From NCBI GenBank assembly GCA_948567375.1, contig OX419760.1:8432001-8496000 (forward strand): DNA of 64,000 nucleotides, in the 5' to 3' direction. A model generated the notes under the pieces. It had not been told where the DNA came from. It worked only from the letters and a program-made list of their open reading frames with translations, and ran no database searches. Source of the stretch: Lunularia cruciata (Eukaryota; Streptophyta; Marchantiopsida; Lunulariales; Lunulariaceae). How positions within the stretch are numbered: the first letter of the stretch is position 1; each line of letters starts with the position of its first letter. Positions 7,268 through 17,674 of this stretch are shown here, piece after piece. The position numbers were made by a program, and so were the translations under genes.

Positions 7268-10200
7268 ATGATGGATAAGGTGGTAGTTTCAGTTATGGGA
7301 GTTCAAAATCTCATGACTTTCCAAGTCTTGAAGGATTCAAGCTATGACTTACTTCTTGGGAGGCCATGGTTGAGAGCATCACACACAACTGATCGATGGC
7401 ACAAAGGGTACTTGAGGATTGGGCCATCAAACCATAGAGTCACTGTTCCTGTGACTAACACCACCAACACTTCACATTCAGATACACCACCTTCTGATTA
7501 TTGGGAATCAGATTCTGAAGAAGGAGCTTCAGGTGTGGACACAAGCATGGAAGAGGAGACTTCCACGGAGGAGGATGAATCTGAATCTGATTCAGATGTG
7601 TATCCTTTGTGTGCTATGGATTTTGCACCTAAGCCAGAGGTTTTGAAGGACCCAGATAAATCACCATTGACACTTGAGGAGGTAGAGAGAAGGTTATCTA
7701 CCCTCAAGTATGGCCCAAATGTTACCAAGGAGGAGAAGGTGAGATTTGAGGAGATTTTCCGCAAGTTCATCCATGTGTTTGCTTTTAGTTACAAGGATTT
7801 GAAGGAAGTCACCTTGGAGGAGCACAAGATAGAGGTGGAGTCACATGCAAGACCAATCCGCCAAAAGCAATGTCGCATTAGCCCACCAATATCTTTGGTT
7901 GTGAAGGAGGAGATTGATAAGCTCAAGGAGGCTGGATTTATCTTTGAGGTGGAGAATTCAGAATGGGTACCTCCAATTGTCATTGTGAAGAAAAAGAATG
8001 GCAAGCTTCAGGTATGTGTGGATTACAAGAAGCTCAATGCTGTTACCAAGAAGGACTACTACCCATTGCCATTCATTGATGAGATCTTGGAGGAGGTTGC
8101 AGGTCATGAGAGGTACAGTTTTGGAGATGGTTATAGTGGATATAACCAAATCAAGATTGCACCAGAGCATCAACAACTCACCACATTCACCACACCTTGG
8201 AGAACTTGCGCTTTCAAGGTCATGCCTTTTGGGCTTTGCAATGCTCCAGCCACATTCCAACGGTTCATGAACAAGGTATTTGAACCTTTCATTGGGAAAT
8301 TTGTGAGAGATTTCATTGATGACTTTTGTGTCTATGGGAGCAAGGAGGAGCACTTTGAGCACCTAATCAAAGTCTTGCAATGCTTGGATGAGGCAAATGC
8401 ATCACTCAACCGAGAGAAGTGCATTTTTGGATGTGAAGAAGGTCTACTTTTGGGGCATATCATCTCCAAGGATGGAATAGCAGTTGATCCTGAGAAGGTG
8501 GGGAAAATCTCAGACCTTCCATTCCCTTCAAGCTTGACAAAGTTACGCCAATTCTTGGGGATGGTTGGGTACTATAGGAGGTTCATCTTCTCATTTTCCA
8601 AAAAAGCTTATGCATTGACCATCTACATGAAGAAGGGTGTAGATTACATGGTTATTTTGGAAGACAAGGAGGCTCTCAAAGCTTTTGAGGAGCTCAAGCA
8701 ATCCCTTGTTGTAGCTCCAATTCTTGCTAAACCTGATTGGAGTAAACCTTTCATCCTCTACACTGATGCTTCTAATGTAGCTATAGGATGCACTCTTAGT
8801 CAATTAGACCAAGATGGGCATGATCCAATAGCTTATGCTAGTAGGCAGATGGTTTTAGCAGAGAAGAACTACTCTGTCACGAAGAGAGAAGGGTTGGCAG
8901 TGATCTTTGGTCTCAAGAAGTGTAGACACTACTTGATTGGAGGGAAAGCCACCATTGTCACGGATCACAAGGCTTTGAAGTACATCTTCAACAAGCCTAA
9001 TGTTGAAGGGAGACTAGCAAGGTGGATGATACTCTTGTCTGAGTATGACTACACCATTGAAGATAGGCCAGGAAAGAAACATGCAAATGCTGATTTATTA
9101 TCTAGAGCCTATGATCATGATGGAGATGAGCCAGTGGATGATTCCTTCCCGGATGAGGAGCTCATGACAATCTCAGTCACTCAAGAGGTTCCAATGGAGT
9201 ACAAGGAGATTGTGGATTTTGTGACAAAAGGTAACTATCCAGAAGGGATGCATGCTAAGGAGAGGAAGGCCCTTACAGCAAGATCTAGACCTTACACAAT
9301 GGTGGAGGATATTCTTTTTCACCAAGGAGCAGATGGTCTACTTCAAAGAGCAGTGGGTAAGGAAGAGTCTATCCTACTCATAAAGGAGTTTCATGAAGGT
9401 TTAGTATGTGGAGGAAACTTTGCAAGAAAGGTGACTGCTTTCAAGATTCTAGATGCAGGTTACCATTGGAGAGGGATTTTCAAGGATTGTCTTGATTATT
9501 GCAAAACTTGTCATGTTTGTCAAGCTTTTGCTAGATCGTCTACATCCACTCCACCACTTAGATCAATTCCATTGCTAGGACCTTTTGAGAAGTGGGGAAT
9601 TGATTTTGTAGGTCCTCTCAATAGAACCCCAAGGAACAATCGGTACATTGTGGTAGTTACTGATTACCTTACCAAGTGGGTTGAGGCTAGACCATTGAGG
9701 GACAAGAATGAAGATGAAGTGGGTAGATTTCTTTATGAACGCATTATCACTAGGTTTGGATGCCCTTTGGAGTTGGTTTCTGATAGAGGAGGAGAGTTTA
9801 CAGGAAGCATTACTACAGCCATGCTACGACATTTCTCTATCACACATAGAGTAACTACATCCTATAAGCCAAATTCCAATGGCTTGGCAGAGAGAACCAA
9901 TCAGACCTTGTGCATGATGTTGGCCAAAGATGCAGAAATGGAGGGGGCTAAACATCATTGGGACAAGAGGATTCATGCAGTTTTGTGGGAGTATAGGACA
10001 ACCATGAAAACTTCCACTGGATATTCTCCATTTCAATTGGTGTATGGTATTGAGTCTACCTTACCTATTCACTTTGATCTTCCTACCTTCCAAAGCATTC
10101 ATAGGAGATTGAAGAAAGCACAAGGAAGTGATGCAGAGAAGTCAAGGAAGGATCAACTCATGGAGTTGGAAGAGGCAAGAGCAGTTGCTATGGTTCGAGT

Positions 10201-10465
10201 GGAGCAAGCCCAAAGGAAACAAAAGGAGAGCTATGACAAGAGGCAAGGCAAGAAGAAGGTGGAGCCTTTCAAAGAAGGTGATTGGGTAATGTTGTTTGAT
10301 TCCATTCGATTCAAGAGAGTGCAAAAGAAGTTTTTGCCTAAGTACTTTGGACCTTTCATAGTAGAGAAGGTGTGGGGAAATTACACTTATGATCTCAAGG
10401 AGTTGGGAGGAAGACACTTTGATAGGATTAACCATGATAAGTTGAAGATGTACCATAGAAGGTAG
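7268..10465 (+). CDS. pol: Pol of A1: protease end, RT, RNase H, integrase
   Basis: 1065 codons in the same frame as gag after the UGA. Protease end: SSYDLLLGRPWLRA. RT: VCVDYKKLNAVTKKDYYPLP, FGDGYSGYNQIKIAP, MPFGLCNAPATFQ and the catalytic FIDD box. RNase H: FILYTDASNVAIGC and YKxADLLSRA-like end. Integrase: HHCC zinc domain ending CKTCHVCQ, then the D,D35E triad in WGIDFVGPL, LVSDRGGEF and NGLAERTNQ. The C-terminus LPKYFGPFIVEKVWGNYTYD resembles a GPY/F module; no chromodomain follows. Differences from A2 include Gly to Arg and Tyr to Cys in the TPWRTCAFK region and loss of one His codon near 8824. It may be translated by reinitiation at ATG 7268; otherwise it is silent. Confidence 0.88.
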   Translation: MMDKVVVSVMGVQNLMTFQVLKDSSYDLLLGRPWLRASHTTDRWHKGYLRIGPSNHRVTVPVTNTTNTSHSDTPPSDYWESDSEEGASGVDTSMEEETSTEEDESESDSDVYPLCAMDFAPKPEVLKDPDKSPLTLEEVERRLSTLKYGPNVTKEEKVRFEEIFRKFIHVFAFSYKDLKEVTLEEHKIEVESHARPIRQKQCRISPPISLVVKEEIDKLKEAGFIFEVENSEWVPPIVIVKKKNGKLQVCVDYKKLNAVTKKDYYPLPFIDEILEEVAGHERYSFGDGYSGYNQIKIAPEHQQLTTFTTPWRTCAFKVMPFGLCNAPATFQRFMNKVFEPFIGKFVRDFIDDFCVYGSKEEHFEHLIKVLQCLDEANASLNREKCIFGCEEGLLLGHIISKDGIAVDPEKVGKISDLPFPSSLTKLRQFLGMVGYYRRFIFSFSKKAYALTIYMKKGVDYMVILEDKEALKAFEELKQSLVVAPILAKPDWSKPFILYTDASNVAIGCTLSQLDQDGHDPIAYASRQMVLAEKNYSVTKREGLAVIFGLKKCRHYLIGGKATIVTDHKALKYIFNKPNVEGRLARWMILLSEYDYTIEDRPGKKHANADLLSRAYDHDGDEPVDDSFPDEELMTISVTQEVPMEYKEIVDFVTKGNYPEGMHAKERKALTARSRPYTMVEDILFHQGADGLLQRAVGKEESILLIKEFHEGLVCGGNFARKVTAFKILDAGYHWRGIFKDCLDYCKTCHVCQAFARSSTSTPPLRSIPLLGPFEKWGIDFVGPLNRTPRNNRYIVVVTDYLTKWVEARPLRDKNEDEVGRFLYERIITRFGCPLELVSDRGGEFTGSITTAMLRHFSITHRVTTSYKPNSNGLAERTNQTLCMMLAKDAEMEGAKHHWDKRIHAVLWEYRTTMKTSTGYSPFQLVYGIESTLPIHFDLPTFQSIHRRLKKAQGSDAEKSRKDQLMELEEARAVAMVRVEQAQRKQKESYDKRQGKKKVEPFKEGDWVMLFDSIRFKRVQKKFLPKYFGPFIVEKVWGNYTYDLKELGGRHFDRINHDKLKMYHRR

Positions 10466-10504
10466 AGAGACCTTCACTTTGAGGACAAAGTGAAAACTTA
10501 GTCC

Positions 10505-10513
10505 GGGGGTAAA
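10505..10513 (+). other. Polypurine tract of A1
   Basis: GGGGGTAAA directly before the 3' LTR, in the context AGTCCGGGGGTAAA|TGTAAC. Identical in A2 and, on the minus strand, in A3. Expected primer for plus-strand DNA synthesis. Confidence 0.65.
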
Positions 10514-11192
10514 TGTAACACCCATTTGTGCATGTGTGTGGTATTGTGATATTTAGCTTGGTATTACAAGTACTTAAGAGATATTATTTATATAGAGATA
10601 AAGGATGGTTCTATATTAGTCATGGTTAGCTAAAGTTAGTCATAGCTAAGATAGATGGGACCTTACTTTAGAGGAAGTAGAAAAGATGAGCACCACTATT
10701 TTGGATTTTAGTGTGTTGACTTGGTATTATTCCTAGGTGTTTGGCTTTGGGGAAAGAGTTGAGAACTCTTGGGCCCGCAAGCCTTTTTGTTTTGGATTCT
10801 TCTTTAGTCCAAGGATAGCCCATGTGAAGGAATCCTTGCTTTAGTGGTTGGGTCAAGATAAGGGGAATATGCCCATGTGAATGGATATTCCTTTCTACTT
10901 TTTGACTTTACTTGACTTTTAGTCTAGTAACTTGAGTTACTACGGTAAATAGTAACTTTGGTACGTAACTATTTCACAAGTATATAAACAAGGGGTGAGG
11001 AGGTACTCATCATCCTTTCATTTGTAACTATCTCTCTCTCATTGAGTTCTCTAGTGAGCAATGTCTTGAGTCTTGGAGTGTTAGCCTTGGAGGAGTATGA
11101 TGGAATTGGGGTTCCTTGCCTTCTTAGTCCATGGTGCGCTACCATAATAGCCATCAGAGGTTCATCCTGAGTGAGAGACAGGCCGGCTCACA
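10514..11192 (+). repeat. 3' LTR of A1 (679 bp)
   Basis: TGTAACACCC...CCGGCTCACA, same termini as the 5' LTR. About ten substitutions and a 13-bp deletion relative to the 5' LTR. Followed by GCTC, the second copy of the target duplication. Confidence 0.95.
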
Positions 11193-11733
11193 GCTCACAC
11201 TACCTCTGTGCTGGCTGTGATGCACCCGAGGTATCAAGTCCACTACCTTGAGTACACTCTCTCCGATGGTGAGGTCCACCACAAGTCCAACAAGCAACAT
11301 CACCACTCGTTGGTTGCTATTGATCCAAAAATGAGCATAAGGGTCTAACTCCACTAGGCCCTCCACTCGCTCTATAGCATCTAGGCTGTCCACCCTATCC
11401 TTGAAAACGAACTGGGCGTGGTGCACTCTATTGCACTCTTGAAGAAGTCACAATTGTAGATGAGGTTTTCCTACCAAATCCAGATGTCACCACTCTCTCC
11501 TCCACCATGTTGAGCTCAATACGCTCAGCCAAACCAAAGACCACTGCCAAAGTAGGCAAAGTAGCCTATAACAACATAACATCACGAGCTCTATGTCACA
11601 ACTCCTTGTTCAATATCCCATACCAAAATTGGACTGCTTGGGCCTCAATAACTCCCTGAGTGAAACTGATCAGCCGCCTCATGCAAGTGTATGCCTCACA
11701 TAGGCACTCTCCAGCCTTCCGCTGGAGCTCTTG
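11193..11733 (-). pseudogene. Gag middle part of B-minus
   Basis: Continues the B-minus gag on the other side of A1. The minus strand encodes a first Cys/His knuckle, CWTCGGPHHRREC, and the first Cys of the second knuckle. Upstream lie the capsid-like stretch and the equivalent of FWYGILNKEL and TQGVIEAQAVQ. The reading breaks at 11733 where the family D LTR sits. B-plus 31080-31630 gives the matching uninterrupted sequence. Confidence 0.75.
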
Positions 11734-13582
11734 TGTGACAACCCGGAAAATATCACTTTTGCGGTAATTGGGTAAGTAAAGTTTGTTCATGCAGAGATAC
11801 AATTCAGAATTGGTCAAATACAAAGTCAAAAGTCACAATGTAGTTCTTCTTGATTGCTTCTTTAATCTCTCAGGTAGAAACTACACCCAAAAGAGAGTAA
11901 CAAGCTCACAATCTTGACAACTTGTCACGAATACACACGCACACATAATCATAACATAGAAAATTCTGTCCAAACAACTCTTGATTGTGATGATTCAGAT
12001 TCTCCCAAAGACGGCACTTCACTGCAAAGGACGATTTTGCTTCAAAATTGTGTTCCACCCCTCCACTGAAGGCACAACTTCCTCGATCAAAATTGCTTCA
12101 CATCAACTTCGTGCTGCACTCACAAATGTAGAATACTACCAACAATACAATTCTTCTCAAACCTATCAAGACATTGCTCCGATGCACTTCACTCAAGATC
12201 AAACACATAGAATGAAGATCAAGGCTACAAAATCCAACATCCACAAACACATTGACTTGCACTTTGGAATTCTCCACACACTCACAAACACAAACATGGA
12301 ATTGACAATCGGAATTAAGCTCAAGCGACAAGCATTGAAAACAACAGTTCGCTTTATCTATCTTCAGAAATATGAATACTGAACAACATAGTACTACGAA
12401 TGCTTCCCTTAAATACTGAAGCAAATGGTGGTTCTTCCTACCTATGCACCGCTTCCTAAATCTCTTCCTAATTGCAGATCCAAACTAACAATCTATCTCT
12501 TCATATCTGCCTCTTCCTATCTCAAAATTGATACTCATCCCGATCTGATGTCTACCTCATCATCGGTTTCCAAATCCGATGATCTTCTTACTACTTCTCC
12601 TCCTTCAGGTATAGCTAATTCTACTAATTCCTTCACTAATTCTACTACTTCTACACTAGGAACTACAATTTCACTAAGGAGTGACTTATCTAACTCTTTA
12701 TCTCTTAACCCACTCTTCTCTAATGTGTCAAATTAAACAGATCCGATGACACATGTATTCCTACTTCTGCAACATCGGGTCTAATTACAATCAATTCCTT
12801 TGCTAATTCTACTATATCCTCATCACAAATTGTAATTGAAAACATGGGTACACTATCTACGCCTTCAATTTGTAACCCACTTTCCCCTAATCACTCATGT
12901 TACTGACTCGAAGACACTTACAATCTGATCTTGCACTCTAGGTTTATTCATTACTGCTACTTCTCCTTCAATTCCTGTTCCATTTTCAATCAAAACTGAA
13001 ATTGAAGTCATGTGTATCCTAACTATCTATTCTTTCTCTATCCTAACTCTCTCTAATGCCTCTGGCAAGATTATTGAAGTCATCTTCATTGCACTCCAAG
13101 GTCCAACTATCTCAAATACAATCATCTTCATCTTGAGGCAAAGAAGCTTCTAACTCGAAGTTGTTTAAACCTGAAGTCTGAAGTCCAAAGACCAAAGACA
13201 TCAACCCGAAGACACTAACTTACTGTATACATCTACTCCCAAAACTTCAAATACTTGTTACTTCTTCTACAAACCTTAAAACTTTGCGATTTTGGTGGCA
13301 ACGGAAAGCCATGAACAAGATGCTTCTAACGAAATGTAGCACGCTTGATTAGGACTTTTGAACATTGAGATATAGCCCCCGCAAGAATCTTGACTTGTAA
13401 CTTCCATTCCTCCTTCGGGTCTGCACTCTTTCAATCCTGGCTGAGTCCGTCTTCATATGACAGAAAGTCAACTTCCTTGGGCTTGATCAAAATACAAATT
13501 TCTTCTCATCTCTTCTCCATTTGGTTTCAGCAAGACATTTCTTCTTCAAAACTCATCCAAAATGAAAAATGTGGGTACCACA
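11734..13582 (-). repeat. Family D solo LTR, internally deleted (1.85 kb)
   Basis: Both termini match the other D LTRs: on the minus strand it starts TGTGGTACCCACATTTTT (13582) and ends GGTTGTCACA (11734). Only about half the ~3.8-kb length remains. The 3' half (11734-12750) aligns with 54199-55130, while most of the embedded reading frame is deleted. It interrupts the B-minus gag between CTCTTG and TGCTCCTC. I could not see a clean target duplication. Confidence 0.85.
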
Positions 13583-14180
13583 TGCATGCTCCTCAACTTT
13601 TTAGTCCGCATTCCTTGGTAGCTCTGCCTCAAACATAGGAAGAACTCCACCATGGGGTTAAACCCCGGTACCACACCACCTCATGCAACGGTACCTCCAC
13701 TCTTAGTAGCACTATCTCCAACTAGTGCGCCTCCACTAGCTCCACCCACACTACTCGAGCTAGAACTCGTAGGTACAGCCGATCTACTCCTGGCCATTGA
13801 GCTTGAAGTGATGGAGATATAGTGTGGAGACCAATACTGTCTCCATACCTCAATCTCCTCCAAACGAGCTCTCCTGAACTCATGGTAGTCATCCATTGGT
13901 GGACCCTCCAAGTGCTAAAACAACCCCTTCAATGCCATGAAGGGTGTGAACAAAGTTGGGTTCCGCATCTGCTACAGATCACACCAACTATTGAACTCCT
14001 GGATGAAGTCATCTAACTCAATGGTACCCATTCTACCAGAGTAACGCCTAGGGCCTTTGGAGGCCCCATAATTCTCATCCATGTCCCACAACAACGGTGC
14101 GCACACACCAAGTGCACTCTCAACTGAATCAGCTCCTGTGTCAAACTCCAACTCAAAGTCAATCTCTTCCCTCACTGGGA
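13583..14180 (-). pseudogene. Gag N-terminal part of B-minus
   Basis: Minus strand from about 14178: REEIDFELEFDTGADSVESA, then LWDMDENYGASKGPRRYSG, MGTIELDDFIQEF, and DDYHEFRRARLEEIEVWRQY (13911-13681). This matches B-plus 30508-31030 closely. The B-plus start codon ATG is GTG here. A Ser-rich segment (SSSSSVGGASGGALVG) precedes the point where the D LTR interrupts the frame. Presumed gag matrix/capsid region; decayed. Confidence 0.7.
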
Positions 14181-14732
14181 CATGAGATACAGGCTGATAT
14201 CAAGCACCACTTGGAGTAAACCCACTACGTACTACAGTGTTATCTCCTCAGGAATCCCCAAAGAACTCCGTTGTGATAAAGTAACCGCAACAGCAAACCA
14301 AAACCACCAATTGCAACCGCAAGTCACAACTGCAAGTACCCTACCAAGTGCAAACACCACCACGTGCCAACACCACCAAGTGCCAATACCAACTAAGCAC
14401 CACTCACTAATGTAACTCTAACCGAGATACCTACACTAGGGGAAAGTGCAACCTGTAACCTACCATCATAACACGCATTCTTCACTAGAGTGCGTGTTAT
14501 GATGGCAGGTTATAGGTTAGCTTTGAAACCCTAATGGTCCCACTAATGGCACACTCTATGGTGCGAATGGTGCAAAGTGATAGTGGGCCCCACCATGAAG
14601 TCAGTACCTTGAACACAAAATCTGACCGTCAGAAAGTAGTCATTGAGATACTGCTAAAATAACTCTAACTACTATCACTGGAACTCCAATGTCCGAGCAA
14701 TCTAGATGCAACACTACAAATGGCATGACAAT
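14181..14732 (-). repeat. LTR start and leader of B-minus, with internal deletion
   Basis: From 14732 (minus) the sequence follows the B-plus 5' end: TGTCATGCCATTTGTAGTG, GACTACTTTCTGACGGTC and CCATTAGTGGGACCATTAGG. It then skips about 1.3 kb that B-plus has (roughly 28900-30240) and resumes at GGTTGCACTTTCCCCTAGTG in front of gag. The join carries the inverted repeat annotated separately. The flank beyond 14732 is family C. Confidence 0.75.
14449..14519. repeat. Inverted repeat, 29-bp arms, 13-nt loop
   Basis: Arm 14449-14477 (ends CCATCATAACACGCA) and arm 14491-14519 (starts TGCGTGTTATGATGG) are complementary with only about two mismatches, separated by TTCTTCACTAGAG. B-plus has one arm only (near 30237-30270). 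So one arm here is an inverted copy made at the deletion join. Confidence 0.85.
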
Positions 14733-16330
14733 GGGTAGAATAACTCCAATTGTTTGACATCAAACTTGAATACAAACCAGGTCAGTTCCATGTCATCCCT
14801 AATGCTCTATCACAATGACCTGATTTAAAGTCTCTTCCTCTCATCATGGTAGCAATTACGACGGTGTCAATTGACTCCAAGGCCCAAAACAAGTTTCAAT
14901 CAACTCTACAAGAATATCCCTTCTTCCAAATAGTACATGGTTGTCTTACAACATGCAACAAGGAGTAGAACACCTTCTCCTTCAATGAAAGCCTTGTATT
15001 CCATGAAGACCGGATCTTTGTTCTACCCAAAGGTGATCTCCAACTTGTGCGCCTTCAAGAAGCCATGATTTACCAATAGATGGTCACATGGGTGTGGACA
15101 AGACCTTAGGTATCCTCCAACACCAATGGTGGTAGCCCAACATGACATAAGATGTTCGAGAGTTTGTCCAATTGTGTGAGAGTTGCTAACGTAACAAGGC
15201 CAACAACCAAAGTCAAGTGTACTCCTTCAACCACTCCCTATTCCATCTGCTTGATGGGAACACATGAGCTTTAGATCTCATCACATCCTTACCCAAGACA
15301 ATGCAAGGACACACAACATTGTGGTGTTTGTGGATAAGCTTAGTAAGCAAATCCACTTGGCAACAACCTTTGATATTGTAGATGCTCCAACCTTTGCATA
15401 AATCTACTTTGACAATGTCTTCAAGCATCATAGGATGCCATGTTCTCATCTTTGACCATGATCTTTGATTCACGTGGACGTTTTGGCAAGCACTATTCCA
15501 GATACTCAGTACCAAGCTTGCTTATCAATGACTTATCATCCTCAAACTAATGGACAGACCAAATGTGCAAATTGTACCTTGGAGGATATGCTATGTGCCT
15601 TTGTCAATTTCCACCATACCAATTGAGATGAATTTCTTGTAGTTGCAAAATTGACCAATAATAATTCTAAGTAGGCAAGCACCTAATTTTCTCCTTTCTT
15701 TCTCAATTTTGGCCAAGATCCACTTGTTCCAGATTCTCTTCTTGCTCCTCTTCCATCTCAGGTCCTTCATATTTCAACCTTCTTGACCACCATATCCAAT
15801 CTCTCCAATAAGCCAAATCTCACCACTTTGTTGCTTAGAATCATCAAAAACAATATCCGGACAACCATTGTTATGATCTCACCTTTGAATTTGGTGATAA
15901 AGTCATGCTATCCTCTAGTAACCTACTCCTCCCACTTGATACCCAAGTTTGTAAACTTGCTCCTAATTAGGTAGGACTCTTTGACATCAACCAACTCATC
16001 TCTCCTGTTGCATATCAACTTGTCTTGCCTTGTCATATGCGCATCCTCCTTGTCTTTTACATTTCCAAGTTGAAACCCTTTGTTCCTAACCCATCTTCTT
16101 TTTCCTCTTGTGTCCAACTTCCTGCTCCTTCCATCCCTATCAATGATCATGAGGAGTATGAAGTTGATCATATCCTTGCATTTTGCCACATTCAACATGC
16201 ACATTGACAACATATGGAGTACAAAGTTCTTTGGAAAGGGCATCCCTTTCATGATGCCACATGGGAACCTCTTTCTCACTTCCAAAATGCACAGATGGCC
16301 ATCTAGGAGTTTGAAGCTTCAATGGTGACG
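14733..16330 (+). pseudogene. RNase H end, integrase and chromodomain of family C
   Basis: Multi-stop pseudogene on the plus strand. RNase H end: LEYKPGQFHVIPNALSQ (about 14770-14817). Integrase zinc domain: DGHMGVDKTLGILQHQWW and VQLCESCxRNKANNQ (about 15076-15210). The catalytic core is only partly readable (LLDGNT, DLITSLPKTMQGH and LAYQ in shifted frames). Near 16210-16320 a chromodomain is clear: EYKVLWKGHPFHDATWEP then LSHFQNAQMAI and EFEASM. Chromodomains target integration to modified histones. Many stops and frameshifts. Confidence 0.75.
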
Positions 16331-16360
16331 AGGACATCACCAACTAGCGGTGGGAGAATA

Positions 16361-16758
16361 TGTAATAATATGGAGCTTAGGGACATATTTAGTAAGGTTA
16401 ACAAAGTAAAGAATAAGCCAAATTAGCCCAAAATATTCTAGAAGCATCTAGGAAGCTTCTTAAGAAGCTTCCCAACTAGCTTAACTTGCACCCCAAGCAG
16501 GTAGCTTCTAGAGACTTCCAACTAGCTTAGCTTGCATGCCAAGTAGGTGGCTTCTAGAAGGAAGCTTCTTGGTTAACTTGGCTTGCACTCTAATAAAGCG
16601 GCTCAAGGAATCTTCTTGAGAAGCTAATCAAGGGCCTTGTAGGCTACTATAAATACCAAAGCCAAAGCTCATGCTATGCCTTTGGAGTTTTCTCTCATTT
16701 AAGTGTCCCAATGTGAGTTTCCATTCTCCTATTCTCTCCTAAGTCTTGGTCTTTTACA
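16361..16758 (+). repeat. 3' LTR of family C (398 bp)
   Basis: Preceded by a purine-rich GGTGGGAGAATA. Starts TGTAATAATATGGAGC and ends CTTTTACA, so TG...CA ends. Contains imperfect direct repeats of an AGCTTCTAGA-like word and a TATA box TATAAATA at 16648-16655. The other LTR is not in the window. Confidence 0.65.
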
Positions 16759-16783
16759 AATTTGGTGATGAAGGAGGTTGTGC

Positions 16784-17462
16784 TGTAACACCCATTTGTG
16801 CATGTGTGTGGTATTGTGATATTTAGCTTGGTATTACAAGTACTTAAGAGATATTATTTATATAGAGATAAAGGATGGTTCTATATTAGTCATGGTTAGC
16901 TAAAGTTAGTCATAGCTAAGATAGATGGGACCTTACTTTAGAGGAAGTAGAAAAGATGAGCACCACTATTTTGGATTTTAGTGTGTTGACTTGGTATTAT
17001 TCCTAGGTGTTTGGCTTTGGGGAAAGAGTTGAGAACTCTTGGGCCCGCAAGCCTTTTTGTTTTGGATTCTTCTTTAGTCCAAAGATAGCCCATGTGAAGG
17101 AATCCTTGCTTTAGTGGTTGGGTCAAGATAAGGGGAATATGCCCATGTGAATGGATATTCCTTTCTACTTTTTGACTTTACTTGACTTTTAGTCTAGTAA
17201 CTTGAGTTACTACGGTAATTAGTAACTTTGGTACGTAACTATTTCACAAGTATATAAACAAGGAGTGAGGAGGTACTCATCATCCTTTCATTTGCAACTA
17301 TCTCTCTCTCATTGAGTTCTCTAGTGAGCAATGTCTTGAGTCTTGGAGTGTTAGCCTTGGAGGAGTATGATGGAGTTGGGGTTCCTTGCCTTCTTAGTCC
17401 ATGGTGCGCTACCATAATAGCCATCAGAGGTTCATCCTGAGTGAGAGACAGGCCGGCTCACA
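16784..17462 (+). repeat. 5' LTR of A2 (679 bp)
   Basis: TGTAACACCC...GGCTCACA. Compared base by base by eye with 23907-24585, the only difference found is A versus G in TAGTCCAA(A/G)GATAGCC. Lacks the 13-bp segment present in the A1 5' LTR. Confidence 0.96.
17251..17257 (+). promoter_or_regulatory. Putative TATA box in the A2 5' LTR
   Basis: TATATAA in CACAAGTATATAAACAAGG, same place as in the other family A LTRs. Likely core promoter of the element's genomic RNA. Confidence 0.55.
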
Positions 17463-17466
17463 TTTT

Positions 17467-17484
17467 TGGTTCCGTTGCCGGGAC
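17467..17484 (+). other. Primer-binding site of A2 (tRNA-Glu type)
   Basis: TGGTTCCGTTGCCGGGAC, 4 nt after the 5' LTR, identical to A1 and A3. Confidence 0.8.
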
Positions 17485-17503
17485 CTCTCTAGAAGGCAAG
17501 ATA

Positions 17504-17674
17504 ATGTTCCGCGTCCAATTCTACATTAGGCAGAAGGAGGCTATGAGAGCTCACTTGGAGAGAACATTAGGAGAGGAGAGGGCTGAACTTATGTTAGAGA
17601 ACCAAGATCCATTTGTATACCCTGTAGTTCATTATGATGTCTTTGAGGTGATTTTGTACATCTTGTACACATGA
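17504..17674 (+). CDS. Leader ORF-a of A2 (56 aa, unknown function)
   Basis: Same 56-residue product as in A1 (MFRVQFYIRQKEAMR...VILYILYT), starting at the first ATG after the PBS. It is open in this young, presumably functional copy. It resembles ORF-b downstream (shared TLG, LE, PFV and YILY positions). As the first ORF on the genomic RNA it would be translated ahead of gag, so it may be a real small protein or a regulatory upstream ORF. Confidence 0.5.
   Translation: MFRVQFYIRQKEAMRAHLERTLGEERAELMLENQDPFVYPVVHYDVFEVILYILYT

Larger units (their letters stand above)
3384..11192 (+). mobile_element. Family A Ty3/gypsy element A1, nearly complete
   Basis: Complete structure: 5' LTR, PBS, three small leader ORFs, gag-pol, PPT and 3' LTR, flanked by the 4-bp duplication GCTC (3380-3383 and 11193-11196). 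About 98% alike to A2 by eye. The two LTRs differ by roughly ten substitutions and one 13-bp indel, so A1 is older than A2. A single UGA inside the protease splits the polyprotein at 7256-7258. The stretch 4288-4935 between leader ORFs shows no domain I recognise. No chromodomain follows the integrase, so it is not a canonical chromovirus; an Ogre/Tat/Athila-side placement is my inference. Confidence 0.95.
1172..14732 (-). mobile_element. Family B Ty3/gypsy element, minus copy, truncated and interrupted
   Basis: Reading the minus strand from 14732 downwards gives an LTR start (TGTCATGCCATTTGTAGTG), leader, gag with two zinc knuckles, retropepsin and a cytosine-5 methyltransferase domain. The copy stops near 1172, just after methyltransferase motif X, so RT, RNase H, integrase and 3' LTR are missing. 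Two later insertions split it: the family A element A1 at 3384-11192, which lies inside the second zinc knuckle, and a family D solo LTR at 11734-13582. The B-plus copy at 28707-38156 confirms the order of parts. Many stops and indels make it a dead relic. Confidence 0.88.
14733..16758 (+). mobile_element. Family C chromovirus remnant (3' half plus LTR)
   Basis: Plus-strand relic of a chromodomain-containing Ty3/gypsy element: RNase H end, integrase, chromodomain, PPT and one LTR. Its 5' half is missing because B-minus inserted at 14732 and the left flank of B-minus is truncated. The LTR ends at 16758, directly against gag sequence of the old element A4, so C probably inserted into A4. Confidence 0.75.

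Noticed and set aside
7958-8362. 134-codon antisense ORF opposite RT, repeated in A2 and A3
   Set aside because: Shadow of the conserved RT frame; no start context or motif of its own.
10969-11154. A 61-codon antisense ORF (MAIMVAHHGLRRQG) found in almost every family A LTR
   Set aside because: It recurs because the LTR recurs, runs antisense to the TATA box, and has no domain. The same holds for the 62-codon antisense ORF starting MTQPLKQG.
11734-13582. Target duplication around the shortened D solo LTR
   Set aside because: Flanks CTCTTG and TGCATG share at most two bases in register; I cannot claim a duplication.
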